Source: Chaetoderma sp. LZ-2023a
Taxonomy: Eukaryota > Mollusca > Caudofoveata > Chaetodermatida > Chaetodermatidae
NCBI GenBank assembly: GCA_034401795.1
Contig: CM067372.1
Coordinates: 40,466,429-40,530,428, forward strand
Length of the DNA stretch: 64,000 nucleotides
Reading direction: 5' to 3'
Shown: in pieces, positions 44,573-56,303 of the stretch
Layout of the letters: each line of letters opens with the position of its first letter
How positions within the stretch are numbered: position 1 is the stretch's first letter
Translations under genes and position numbers: made by a program
The notes under the pieces: model-generated
What the model was told of the DNA's origin: nothing
Database searches by the model: none
The model's input: the letters and a program-made list of their open reading frames with translations, nothing else

Positions 44573-45515
44573 TAACCCTTTACTGGTCATGCTGGCCAAA
44601 ACCGGCCACTGAAGTGGTCTTGCGGAGTAGATATTTACAGGGCAAGAGAATACTATTTTTGAAACTTTACCACTGGAATGACTCGCATTCCAGTGTTAAA
44701 TTTCCGAAAATAGTCTTCTCTTGCCCTGTAAATGCACATTCAAAAGGGAAATTTTTAGATTTTCTCGACCAGTTTGACCATTAAATGGTAAAATTCACAC
44801 CATGTATTTATTCTTATTATGTGCCGTCGAATGTAATTATAGCAGATTTTGCATATATCAATCATGTTGCAGGATTTTGATTTCCATAATTAGTTCTAAC
44901 CACCACATACAATACCATGATAATTTGATTATTGTTTGACCCTTTTAATGGTCAAACTTGGTTAAGAGAATAGAGATTGTAGCTTATTGAATGGCAATTT
45001 GCAGGCAGAGATTATTTTTGAAAATTTACCGCTGGAATGACGTGTTTGGTTTTCAAGCCAGTCATTCCAGTGGTAAATTTTTTTTAAAAGGCTGGTTTTT
45101 GGCCGACTTGACCATCAAATTTAAGGCTTAATTATAAGTTATTAGTGGAGAGATGAACTTTAACTTAACTAGCTGACTTTGGAATATATTTTCTAGTAAT
45201 AACGTCTAAGTATCGATTTATCTGGCAAAAAATGCTTTATGATGGTACATGTACCACCATGACTGTGGCTGTCTTCCCATGTTATTCATGAATGGCTTAG
45301 CCCTATAACCCTAAATAATTTTCAGGAAAATGTCCATTTTCTCATAGCATAGAGTATTTTTGAAAATTTATGACTGAAATCACTAGCTCGGTTATCGAGC
45401 CAGTCATTCCAGTGGTAAATTTTTGTGTATACTCTTCTCATGCTGTTCAAATGGACATTACTCAAGACGACTGCAGAATCCACTTTTGGCTTGATATGAG
45501 TGTTAAAGGGTTAAA
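44573..45515. repeat. Three further foldback repeats
   Basis: Copies at about 44573-44800, 44938-45126 and 45299-45515 belong to the family at 39.3-41.7 kb. The best hairpin core is 'cgagccagtcattccagtgg' facing its complement. Confidence 0.75.
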
Positions 45516-47091
45516 CATGAGTTATGAGCAGCACACCTGAGTTATGAGCAGCACACCTATGAACTGAGATGCCTAATAGTTGAAATGCATAAATTTCCTC
45601 TTATTGCATTACATGTATTATTAACAATACAAGGCCACTTTTCAAAACCCACAACAAGGCCACTTTTCAAAACCCAGTTTTTGTCTCAACTTGGGCATCA
45701 CTTTTGCACAAGGTCATGCAATGGACAAATCATCTTATCTTACAATATGATTGGCTGGCCATATAAGACCTAATCTCGGATACATTGTTACCTATGTGGT
45801 TAGCATGCAGAATAATGGCACTAGGTAAAAAATGAAGGTCATGTTCACCTTGCTACAAACCTGAAGATAGACTTGAATGCATTGTAATTGTTCAGCGTCC
45901 TGGCTTAGAAGGAAGCAACACAAAAATGGATCCATGTCTAGCGAAGTCCAACCCATTTATAGCTAAGCTCCGCCCACTTTTACACATGTTGGAACTGATT
46001 TGCAACTTAGAAATCTGAATTTTCAAGGTATGTATGTATCTTTGGCAGAACAGCTCCCAGTAAAATTAGTCTCAAAATATTCAGCATAATGTTTATCAAA
46101 TTTTAACCCAGTAAATTCACCAAAAATGTTCGTACACATTCGTGACAGACTTTTCGACTTTGGTGACGGTCTAAATGTCATTTTGCTTGTGAAGCTTAAC
46201 AAGTGATATGTTTGAATTTGACATCAAATATTTGAGTGACAGATCTGATCCCTCCATTCATATTTTGTATTATATTGACTGATGGTGTAAGAATGTCTTA
46301 GACATTTACTCACAAATAGCTACTCTTGTGCCATGTTTATTGCAGTTATAGTAGGGTTCACTATGTATTTTCGTTCAGAATTTTTGGGGATTTGTAACAC
46401 TATATTTTTGGAAAGCATTTTATATACCAATTTCAAAAACCAATGTTTGCATTTGCATAAATGTCTTCATGGCAGCCATCTTGAATTTTCAAAATGACCG
46501 CCATCTAAATCCTTCGAAATCCAATATATCTGCAACCATGTACCCTAAATTCACAATTTTGATGTCTATAGCTAGGTTTTCTGGGTCAACGAATGCATTG
46601 GTAACATTTATAATAAACTTCAAGTGCCAGAAATAATGTTTTGGTTAATAATTCCCAAAATAATAAGCAATTCTCACACAACATCTGCAAATGTCGCACC
46701 TTTTTTCTAAATCAATATTTGTTACAATATTTAACGGTAACAGTAGCCCATAGTAATCCTATAGAGGGGATAGAATGACGATATAGCCCAATGGCCTGTT
46801 ATCTACCTAATCACATTGTCATCATGTTTATTAATAAACATATTATAACAGAGTATGTATATGGTGAGCGGCGTGTCACAATTTTACAATAATGGATGGC
46901 CCAGGGTAATTTTCAAATTGACCAGTAAAAGTAAACTGAAAGCAGATTTTTGCAGAAAAGTTGTTCAAATGATCGTCTGCTCATAGATTTGCAATAAGCA
47001 TAATCAGACAGCAATAATCTTCAGGATTATCATTTGTAATCTTGCAATAAGCATTGATCAAATATATTTTGTCATCAAATTTGAGTAAATC
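45516..47091. other. Non-coding stretch with small duplications
   Basis: It contains a 22-bp tandem duplication ('gagttatgagcagcacacct') near 45528-45572, a 25-bp one ('aaggccacttttcaaaaccc') near 45632-45680, and one stray copy of the AGGTCA-type repeat near 45765-45850. No gene seen. Confidence 0.5.
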
Positions 47092-47717
47092 ATGAGCGAT
47101 GTACAGCTTGATGCAACACAGGCGTTAACAAACTGGAAGCTATGCATTTTATGCCAGACAGATGCTACTGTTAAAGGACCAATGGTGCAGCATCCAAGAA
47201 TACTCATTTACCAATTTGTTGCAAGCAGTCCAAGAGAGAGCAACATTGAAAGATGGTTCATACATTGAAATTCAGAAAAGACTTAGACTTTGCACATATG
47301 GTGACCTATCTTCACATAAAGCGGGTTGGCATCGCAGTTGTTACTCTACTGCCACTAACAAAGAAGAAATACGACGTGCACGAAATCGCATAGAGGATGC
47401 ACTATCTAGTGGGTCTTACATTACTAAGAAACGTGGGATAAAGAGGAAAAGTGCTATTGATGAGGCATCGACATCAACTTCAGTATTTACACGTTCCTCG
47501 ACAATTCCATTGTGTTTCTTCTGCCAGACAGACGATCATAATCAGCAGTTGTTCAAATTACGAACTCATAATGCTGGTAACGCCCTAAGAGATGCATTGG
47601 AAATAGCACAAGATACAGCATTACTTACTAGATTAAATACCTCGCTTTCCCCGTGTGATGCACATGCAATTGATGTCCGGTATCACAAGCCATGCTGGAG
47701 GAAGCATGTTTTCCCCA
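47092..47717 (+). pseudogene. Uncharacterised family gene, piece 1 of 3 (N-terminal zinc-finger-like part)
   Basis: Starts at ATG 47092 with 'MSDVQLDATQALTNWKLCIL' and continues with 'CQTD'. A frame change around 47197-47202 is needed to reach the next homologous stretch. Two similar modules follow each other: CxxC (LCILCQTD) with 'HKAGWHRSCYS', then CxxC (LCFFCQTD) with 'YHKPCWRKHVF', so both look like C2HC zinc-binding units. I recognise the protein as a member of a large uncharacterised family abundant in molluscs and cnidarians. The piece ends where DIRS element A begins and continues in frame at 54765. Confidence 0.75.
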
Positions 47718-47732
47718 TTTCACTTCAAGAGT

Positions 47733-47910
47733 ATACTTACCTCCCTAATACTTTTGATATTGCTAAATATTGGCTTTCACTCAATAAACACTCAGATTTA
47801 AAACAGTTAGGTGCCCCTACTGGGCAGGGAGTCAGAGCGTAGTCTGGCGGATGCCAGCCCCACCACCGCGCATGCGCAGACTAGCACTACCTCTTTGCTA
47901 GATTATTGGC
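47733..47910. repeat. Left inverted terminal repeat of element A
   Basis: Reverse complement of 54549-54725. An open frame running into it from the family gene encodes only repeat sequence. Confidence 0.85.
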
Positions 47911-48796
47911 AGAGAGATCACACATGTCTTTTTGTGCAAAAGCTTTTTCTTACTCTTAAACTGTTTAAGTGGTGTTATTTTGGAGTGATAGTCACTGATT
48001 TGGATGGCAGGAAGGATCACTTCGCCAAAGGGGGACTTAGGACCTTTAAATCAGGTGACTTCTAGTAAAATTAGCGAGTTTTTCTTCCCGGTGTATTGTG
48101 TTTCCGGGACTCGCGTTTACCGTGATAAGCGCCTTGGTTAGTTGGTTTATGTCAACTCGGTGCTACCTAAGGCTAATTTCTCTTTCTGTTTATGTCCACA
48201 GGTCTGTATGACGCTAGGTGGTGGCATCACAGCAGCAGAGAGTTAGTTTTCTCTCCACCATGGTTCCATTTCCTACTAACACTGTTAGGTTATCTAACCA
48301 AATGAAAAATTATGTCCAGTGAGTTGGAGGCCTAGTATAAAGGTCTTCTCACTTTGCCCTCTTGATCCAATTCCTTCCCCATGAGGTGGAGAGAGTTAAG
48401 AGGCGTGCAGATGGTGGAGTTCTCCGGTTCGTCACGTTGGATGGTTTGTCTATACAAAGTGTCAGGTATCTAGTTATTGATAATGTGGTGATGTTAATTA
48501 TAGTAAGCAAAGGGAGATAATTAACATTTTTGCCAGAAAAGAGTTATCTATATGTATCTGATGGTTGTGTAGTCGACGTATCCATTCAGCATACAATTCG
48601 TCCTTGCACTTGAATGTTTTGTTGGGATCGAATTTTTCCTGTCACGGGATTAATGACGTCATAATCAGCCTGGCTATGTATTTATCAGCAATTCAAGTCG
48701 CTATGCTGGTTTCTGATGTATATTGATCTTTATGATCGTTGTCCTTCTCTTTGAGTTGGTTTGAGTGTCTAAGCTTAACTAGTTTGCTCATACTCC

Positions 48797-50876
48797 TTGT
48801 CCTTTGCCCTGTTTCAGGGACCGGGTTGCGCGTCCTGTGGACGTTTTCTACATGATAAGTTCTGGCCTCATCTTTGCTATCAATGTAGCCCTTGTGGTCC
48901 CTTGGCTAATTCTGACATATGTAAGCACTGGGGGGGGCGAGTTAATGTCCGAATTCTTGTGCTGCTTACAGGCGACGGACAAGGTGGTAGAGGAGGAGAA
49001 GAAGAAGAAGCGGAAACGAGAGGTTGTAAGTAGGAAGGGGAAGGTCTCGTCCGCGGTGGATATGGAGGCCTTCCGGACCGAGATGTTGGGAGAGATGAAG
49101 AGGACAATAAAGGATTTGGTTCCATGGTTGCTTCGTGGCATGCTTCCTGGACCAAATCCTTTACTGTCCTCATCATCGGCTTCGGAGCAGGTAATCCCCG
49201 CCTCTGGATCGGTTTTCCTTAGACCGCTTCCGTTGTTCGACGATTCAGAGGTGGCCCCATTAGAGGGGGCGTTCCACGACCCTGGCAGCAGGCTTATTGC
49301 CGCGCCGAGAGGGGACCGTGGACGGTTGTCGCTGGAACCCGCGGGCTGCTTATCAGTCCAGGGGTATCCGCACGCCGCGGTGGCCAGTACCTCCTATGGC
49401 ACCGTTCCTGGTCAGCCCGGGTTAGCTCTCTTTGCTGACCCGGGGTCTAATCTTTCTGACCAGGGTGATGAGGATTACCTGCTAGGGTCGCCGTCTGACG
49501 ACGTGGACATGGATGAAGACGTTTGTGCACCCCTCGCGGGGAATACAGGCGGCTTCTTCCACGGTTTTACTCACCCTGGAGTAGAGTCCGCGGCTCAGGT
49601 GGTGGCCCAGGGCGCTGCTGATGGCCAGCGGTACCGCATACCTCGGCTTGCCGAGGGTGTTGCTGGTGCTGGCCGGGCCCGTGGTGGGGCGGTATATACC
49701 CCGCGCTCTGCCACGGTGCCTGCTCCTGGTCAAACCAGTGATATTGTCATGCCGGTGCTGTCAGGCCCGCATGTTTTCCCTGGCTTGCCAGGTGTATCAG
49801 CGTACCCGCCGTCAAGCTCTGCTGCTTGCGCTCAGGAGGAAGACGAAGGACCCCGTCTTGTAGAGCGCTCGCAGTTAGCCACGGAGGAGGATTGGTCTGA
49901 CGCTTGCCAGTGGTTGGTGAGCGTTAGGCCTGATCTGCCCGTGGAGCAGTCGGCTAGCCAGCGTGACCACAGGCCGTGGTTAGCTGGGAAACCGACTGCT
50001 AACGCTATGCCTTCTCTGCCGCTGGCGGAGCATGTCGTTGACATGTTCAAGGCGGCGGAGTCGTCCATTAAGTCGAGTGGACGTCTCGCGAAGGCCCCTC
50101 GCGAGGTGGCCAGGCGTTGTCGCATCGTGCCCCTGGATTACCAGCGGTACGGTGTGGTACCCAAGCCCAGCGTGGATGACCGCGCGGCTTTGGGTGAGGA
50201 TGCGCGGCCAGGCTCCCGTTCTGACACGGGGGTCTTGTGCTCGAACGCGTTGCGTTCGGCGAATACCGCGTTGCGTGATGCGGAGGAGAGTGGGAGGGCT
50301 TCGATTGCCGCTCTGTCCCACGTCTCCCAGCTGTTACAGGGGGTAGTAACGGCATCCGCATCGCGCCAGCCAAGTCCGGTCACGGTCCAGCGAGCCATCC
50401 AGGATGGTATTAACCTGGCGCTGGACTGTATGACTCGGGCGGTGACCAGGAGTGTCCGGGCAAGACGCACGTTTGCCCTGGACAATCTGTGCCCGTCTCA
50501 GGACCTGTACAATAGGCTACTGCGTACGCCTATGACGGGTCCTGGTCTTTTTGGAGGTGAGGGATGTCGACACCTCCAGGAGACGGTCACCCTGGTGAAT
50601 AACCAGAGGGCGCTGCGCGAGCAGTTTGAGGTGCTGCGTCGTGCTAACGTTCGCGCCGCGGCCCCTGCGTATCGTCCCCTGCAGGCTCGAGGTGGTGCTG
50701 GCCAAGTCAGAGGCCAGCCACCGTCGCAGCGTCGGCCTCGGCCGCGTGCGATTCGGCCAGCAGCGAGGGGGGCGCAGGTTCCTCATGCGCCGTCAGCCAG
50801 GCAGCCGCCCGCGCACCAAGGTGCGCGCGGGGCGGGGCGGGGCGCGCGAGGATCTGGGCGTGGTTATCGGTCCTGA
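48797..50876 (+). pseudogene. Gag-like gene of element A, frameshifted
   Basis: Almost identical to gag of element B, but the G run at about 48930-48937 has one extra base, so the Cys-rich N-terminal part (frame from 48797) is cut off from the rest (open to 50876). One conserved Cys of that part is also changed to Ser ('ANSDICKHW' versus 'VNCDICKHW' in B). If translation starts at the later ATG ('MSEFLCC'), the main part of the protein is still intact. Confidence 0.75.
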
Positions 50877-53007
50877 CAGGACGCTTACCGCGGTAAGAAC
50901 CACTCCGGTGTGTATGGCGACGGAGACAGTGCCGCTCTTGCATGCCTCGTGTCCACCGCGGTCCCTAGGTGGACCGGTGGGAGGCCGGCTAGCCGACCAC
51001 ATGCAAGAGTGGGAACGGTTAACTCAGGACCGTTTAGTCTTGCGATGGCTTTCCGTCGGGTATCATCCAGAGTGGATGACAGGCCCGCCGTCGCGACTGT
51101 CTCTAGTGCCAGTCTGGACTCCCATTCCGAGAGATCCAGAGCAAAGGTTGTGTATCGAGAAGGAGATAAATTCCCTCGTACAAAAGGGAGCTATTCAGCC
51201 GGCACAAAGGTGTCCGGGCTTCTATTCAACCCTGTTCTTAGTAACAAAACGCACCGGAGGGTGGAGACCGATTCTCAACCTCAAGCCATTGAACAAGTTC
51301 ATCGAGACGCCCAGTTTCAAGATGGAAACGGTGCGCTCGGTGTTGGCGGGGTTGGAGAGGGGGATGTGGACGGCGTCGATAGATTTGAAGGACGCTTATT
51401 TCCACATCCCCATCCACGGGAGTTTCTGTCGCTTCCTGAGATTTGCATTCCAGGGCAGACAGTGGGAATTCAGGGTGTTGCCCTTCGGAATTTCCACGGC
51501 TCCTCGGGTTTTCACCCTTGTGGTTCTTGCGATCACAGCATACCTCCGCAGGAGAAGCATAGCAGTCCACACGTACATAGACGACTGGCTGTTGAAAGCG
51601 CACACCCGGGAAAGTTTGTCGGCCAATCTGGAGATTGTTTTGAAAACTCTCACAGACTTAGGCTGGATGATCAATTTCCCAAAATCAGAGCTGACTCCAT
51701 CCCAGAAGTTTGTTTACCTGGGGATGTTCTTCGATCTAGAGACAGGATATGTTTATCCTACTCAGGAGAGAGTTCAGAAACTCATCTCATTAATTCAGTC
51801 AGTGTGCGACAGTCGTCATGTCCTGGCACGGGTTTACTTGAGAATGCTGGGGTTGATGGTTTCATTGGAACCAGTCATTCCTCAGGCCGCCTTACGCAGG
51901 CGGCCGATCCAGTTATTTCTCATGACACAATGGACCCAGAGTACAGGTTAGCTGGACTCGAATGTGTCAGTGTTGGCGCCTCTGATTCACCACCTGCAAT
52001 GGTGGTTGAATACAGAGAATCTCTTGCCGGGGGTTTTGCTAACCCCTCCCCACCCTCAGGTGACTGTGTATACAGATGCATCGATGGAGGGCTGGGGAGC
52101 TTGCCTGGAAGAGTCCACGATATCAGGGCTTTGGAATCTGGAACAGTCAAAGGAACATATAAATCTACTGGAGCTAAAAGCAGTAGTCCTGGGCCTGGAA
52201 CATTTCTTACAGAAAGTTCAGGGCAAGATTGTTCTTATTCGTTCAGACAACTCAACAGTTGTGACTTACATAAACCGCCATGGCGGAACGAAGTCGCCCA
52301 GTCTCTGTATGATGACATGGAAACTGCTTTGTTGGTGTCTGGATCACCAGATTACCTTGAAAGCAGTTCATATTCCGGGAAGGTTAAACCTGCTAGCAGA
52401 CTCATTGAGCCGAAGGATGAGTGTTTTACCCACGGAATGGCAACTAAATCAATGTGTGGCGGATCGTCTGTTCGACCATTGGGGGAAACCCAACATCGAT
52501 TTGTTCGCAACGAAGAAGAATGCGAAGATGACGACGTACGTCTCTCCGATTCCGGATCCAAGCGCTTTCGCAACAGATGCGTTAGCTATCAGCTGGGGGA
52601 GAATGTATGCATACGCATTCCCTCCAGCAATCCTGATTCCAAAAATTCTTCAGAAAATCAGACAAGAGGAATGCCAAGTGCTTCTGATCGCCCCAGATTG
52701 GCCAAGCCGATCATGGTATACGGATCTGCTGGACCTTCTGGTCTGCAATCCGGTTCCTCTGCCTCTGATGGACGATATTATCTTCCAGGGCAAGGCCCTT
52801 CACAACAATCCGTCAATGTTCAGATTGACTGCGTGGATGTTGTCAAGGAATCCAGAATTAAGGAGGGCTTTTCTGAGCAAGCAGCCATGTTTATGGCCAA
52901 AGCCAGGAGGGGGTCAACCTCCAGAGCATATAATTATAAAATCAACAGATTTGCAGAATGGTGCTCAAAAAGATGTATTGATCCAATGGATTCATCTATT
53001 CAAGTAG
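50626..53007 (+). pseudogene. RT/RNase H gene of element A, one premature stop
   Basis: Same layout as in B: RT with 'YIDDWLLK', RNase H with 'YTDASMEGWG', 'LLELKAVV', 'RSDNSTVV' and 'LLADSLSRR', then the methyltransferase-like part to 53007. A TAG at 51949-51951 replaces the TCG (Ser) of B between RT and RNase H, so only a truncated RT would be made. No other disabling change was noticed. Confidence 0.85.
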
Positions 53008-53846
53008 TAGCTGATTTCCTCTGTCACCTCTATGATGCCTATAGCCTCAAGCCTAACTCTATTGCTGGTTATAAGTCAGCATTAATGTCTGTTATTCCTT
53101 GCTTGGCTAAGAGGGGAAGTGATGAAGTAAATACATTAAATGTATTAATTAAAGGCATGGGCAATCTAAGACCAAGGAATCCACCTGTGATTCCGTCTTG
53201 GAGTTTATCGCTAGTGCTTCAAGTACTAGGTGATAAGCCTTTTGAACCACTTAGTTCCATTTCTATGAAACTATTAACACTGAAGACTGTGTTTTTAATT
53301 GCTGCGGCCTCGGCTAGGCGTAGGAGTGAAATTCATGCCTTATCAGCCGAGGATGACCGTTTTGTGGTTTCAGGGGAAGGCCTTAAGCTGCTACCTAGGA
53401 TTAATTTCTTGGCTAAAAATCAGTCGTTGAAATATCCAGGTCAACCTATTATTTTGCCTGCTTTAACTAGATATGATCCTAATTCTAAAGCATGGTGTCC
53501 CGTCCGGGCGCTGCGCCGGTACAAACAACGTACGGCGGAGTGGCGCACCGACCAGTCAGCGTTATGGTTGTCATATATTGAACCCCATGGCAGGGCTTCT
53601 AAGGACACCATTTCCAGGTGGATTGTGGAATGCATTCAGTTTTGCCATAAATCCGCCACCGGGAAGCAGGTTGACGTGGCCAAGGCTCACAGTGTCCGCG
53701 GCGTAGTGACATCCACGGCCCTATTTAATGGGGTCCCTGTGGATGATATTATGTCGGTGGCTCAGTGGCACTGTGAGTCAAGTTTTACAGACCATTATCT
53801 CCGTGACACCTCTAATCCTCTCGCCTTGTCGATTTTGAAAAAATAA
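52887..53846 (+). CDS. Tyrosine recombinase of element A
   Basis: 319 codons from ATG 52887, catalytic motifs complete: 'SARRRSEIHAL', 'AHSVRGVV', 'FTDHYLRD'. The frame is open upstream to 50910. The recombinase is intact although the gag and RT genes of this copy are damaged, so it might act on circles made by other copies. Confidence 0.85.
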   Translation: MFMAKARRGSTSRAYNYKINRFAEWCSKRCIDPMDSSIQVVADFLCHLYDAYSLKPNSIAGYKSALMSVIPCLAKRGSDEVNTLNVLIKGMGNLRPRNPPVIPSWSLSLVLQVLGDKPFEPLSSISMKLLTLKTVFLIAAASARRRSEIHALSAEDDRFVVSGEGLKLLPRINFLAKNQSLKYPGQPIILPALTRYDPNSKAWCPVRALRRYKQRTAEWRTDQSALWLSYIEPHGRASKDTISRWIVECIQFCHKSATGKQVDVAKAHSVRGVVTSTALFNGVPVDDIMSVAQWHCESSFTDHYLRDTSNPLALSILKK

Positions 53847-54380
53847 CTCGGTTTATATTTTTTGAGGAGGTTTTTCCTCATTACTTATATATTTCACAAT
53901 TAATTTATGGAAACACCCACTTTTTTGGGCCTGCATCAGTCTTTACCAATGGGAAGATGATGTCAGCAGCCATTTCAACAAGGTCAGTCTTGTTCATGTG
54001 TTGTCCGTTGTTGATTGCATTGTCACGATTACCCGTTATTAATATGGTGATGGTTTGTGTATTTGTGTGGTTCATTGTTGAGAGTTACGAAAATGGAGCT
54101 TTTTCGTCTCTGTCCTGTAGTACATGGCACTTGTACGTAGAGAGCGTATAGGACATTGAGGTCAGTCGACTCTTCCTCCCAGGAAGGAGGGGGGGGGGAG
54201 CGCATATGACATTCGGTCATCTCTCATACATCGGTGGTGTTATCCGATGGTTAGTCAAATCCTGACTGTTTTTTCTTACAGTTTCAGAAGTTTAAGTCCC
54301 TTAAACGCAGAAAAGCGTATAGGGATGAGCTGGTCTTTTGACCTCGCCTCCCTCCCGCCAGATTCACTTTCGAATTCTGG

Positions 54381-54482
54381 CAATATCAAAAGTATTAGGG
54401 AGGTAAGTATACTCTTGAAGTGAAATAAACGAAATCTAGGATTTCTTTTTTCACGAGAGAGTTGATACTTACCTCCCTAGAT
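54381..54482. repeat. Internal complementary region of element A
   Basis: Reverse complement of both ends joined head to tail; the junction is at 54425/54426 ('gaagtgaaa' then 'taaacgaaatc'). Confidence 0.9.
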
Positions 54483-54548
54483 ACGGACCCGGCCTCTCCA
54501 CCCCACAGAGGCTCGGTCTTCAGGCTCTTAATAGTTGCATGTGTGTCA

Positions 54549-54725
54549 GCCAATAATCTAGTCAGAGGAAGTGCTAGTCTGCGCATGCGCGGTGGTGGGG
54601 CTGGCATCCGCCAGACTATGCTCTGACTCCCTGCCCAGTAGGGGCACCTAACTGTTTTAAATCTGAGTGTTTATTGAGTGAAAGCCAATATTTAGCAATA
54701 TCAAAAGTATTAGGGAGGTAAGTAT
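54549..54725. repeat. Right inverted terminal repeat of element A
   Basis: Reverse complement of 47733-47910, followed by 39 bases of unique right end. Confidence 0.85.
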
Positions 54726-54764
54726 CAACTCTCTCGTGAAAAAAGAAATCCTAGATTTCGTTTA

Positions 54765-55271
54765 TTTTACGAGATTCAGATACTACAAGAAATGCTGAGA
54801 ATGATCTCTCCCGGCAAATGGCATGTCTGATTGAAATTATCCATATTGTTGATACACACACCCGAAATGGCGCTTATCTGTCTATGGCTGACATAGAAAT
54901 AACACATATAAACATGTTTGACCGTAAATCCTTGGACAATCATTCACCTACATTTAGTAGGCAGTGGCTGAAAGAGAAAATCCTTTCTGAGCTAAATCAT
55001 GTAAGATCTGTCCTTCAAAATAGCAATATGGATGACATCCCATGTGAACTATACACACTGATACGATGGATAATGGTTGGACCTGTAGATAGTTTGGATA
55101 GCAAAACCAGAGTGTCTCGTTGATAGAGCAGTGCTTACATTTTGTCAAACCCTCATGTTTGGACTTAAATCGGATAGGCAAGTGATGCATAAACCTAAAG
55201 CTGCCTCTTCTGAAAAATTCAGATCCCAGCAAAGAAGAGAAAATTCTCAGGTTCTAGGATTGGCATTATCT
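54765..55271 (+). pseudogene. Uncharacterised family gene, piece 2 of 3
   Basis: This continues piece 1 in the same frame ('LRDSDTTRNAENDLSRQMAC', then 'LIEIIHIVDTH'). Around 55115-55120 the frame shifts by one base, with a stop at 55121-55123 in the old frame; the homologous reading resumes as 'LVDRAVLTFCQTLMFGLK' and runs to 'ENSQVLGLALS', where DIRS element B begins. The 507-bp piece is the only host sequence between the two elements. Confidence 0.75.
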
Positions 55272-55286
55272 TTTCACTTCAAGAGT

Positions 55287-55464
55287 ATACTTACCTCCCT
55301 AATACTTTTGATATTGCTAAATATTGGCTTTCACTCAATAAACACTCAGATTTAAAACAGTTAGGTGCCCCTACTGGGCAGGGAGTCAGAGCGTAGTCTG
55401 GCGGATGCCAGCCCCACCACCGCGCATGCGCAGACTAGCACTTCCTCTTTGCTAGATTATTGGC
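55287..55464. repeat. Left inverted terminal repeat of element B
   Basis: Reverse complement of 62105-62281. Confidence 0.85.
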
Positions 55465-56303
55465 AGAGAGTTCACACATGTCTTTTTGTGCTGAAGCTTT
55501 TCTTAATCTTAAACTGTTTAAGTGGTGTTGTTTGGTGTGATAGTCACTTTTTTGGATGGCGGGAAGTATCAATTCGCCAAAGGAGGACTTAGGACCTTTA
55601 AATCAGGTGACTTCTAGTAAAATTAGCGAGTTTTCTTCCCGGTGTATTGTGTTTCCGGGACTCGCGTTTACCGTGATAAGCGCCTTAGTTAGTTGGTTTA
55701 GGTCAACTCGGTGCTACCTAGGACTAATTTCTCTTTCTGTTTATGTCCACAGGTCTGTATGACGCTAGGTGGTGACATCACAGTTGCAGAGAGTTAGTTT
55801 TCTCTCCACCATGGTTCCATTTCCTACTAACACTGTTAGGTTATCTAACCAAATGAAAAATATGTCCAGTGAGTTGGAGGCCTAGTATAAAGGTCTTCTC
55901 ACTTTGCCCTCTTGATCCAATTCCTTCCCCATGAGGTGGAGAGAGTTAAGAGGCGTGCAGATGGTGGAGTTCTCCGGTTCGTCACGTTGGATGGTTTGTC
56001 TATACAAAGTGTCAGGTATCTAGTTATTGATAATGTGGTGATGTTAATTATTGTAAACAAACAAAGGGAGATAATTAACATTTTTGCCAGAAAAGAGTTA
56101 TCTATATGTATCTGATGGTTGTGTAGTCAACTTATCCATTCAGCATACAATTCGTCCTTACACTTGGATGTTTTGTTGGGATCGAATTTTTCCTGTCACG
56201 GGATTAATGACGTCATAATCAGCCTGGCTATGTGTTTATCAGCAATTCAAGCGCTATGCTGGTTTCTGATGTATATTGATCTTTATGATCGTTTTCCTTC
56301 TCT
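55465..56303 (+). other. 5' leader of element B
   Basis: Non-coding; near-identical to the leader of A (47911-48796) with a few small indels. It contains 'aatgacgtcataatc', a CRE-like palindrome (tgacgtca) kept in A and C. Confidence 0.55.

Larger units (their letters stand above)
47718..54764 (+). mobile_element. DIRS-type retroelement A (7047 bp)
   Basis: Ends are 'tttcacttcaagag' and 'gatttcgttta'; inverted terminal repeats at 47733-47910 and 54549-54725; ICR at 54381-54482. It is nearly identical to element B, so it is young, but gag and RT/RNase H each carry one disabling change. It is inserted in the coding sequence of the family gene at 47717/54765 without target duplication. Removing it rejoins the gene in frame. 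Confidence 0.92.

Noticed and set aside
47718..47842. C-terminal extension of the family gene reading into DIRS element A
   Set aside because: The residues are encoded by the element's terminal repeat and recur wherever the element inserts.
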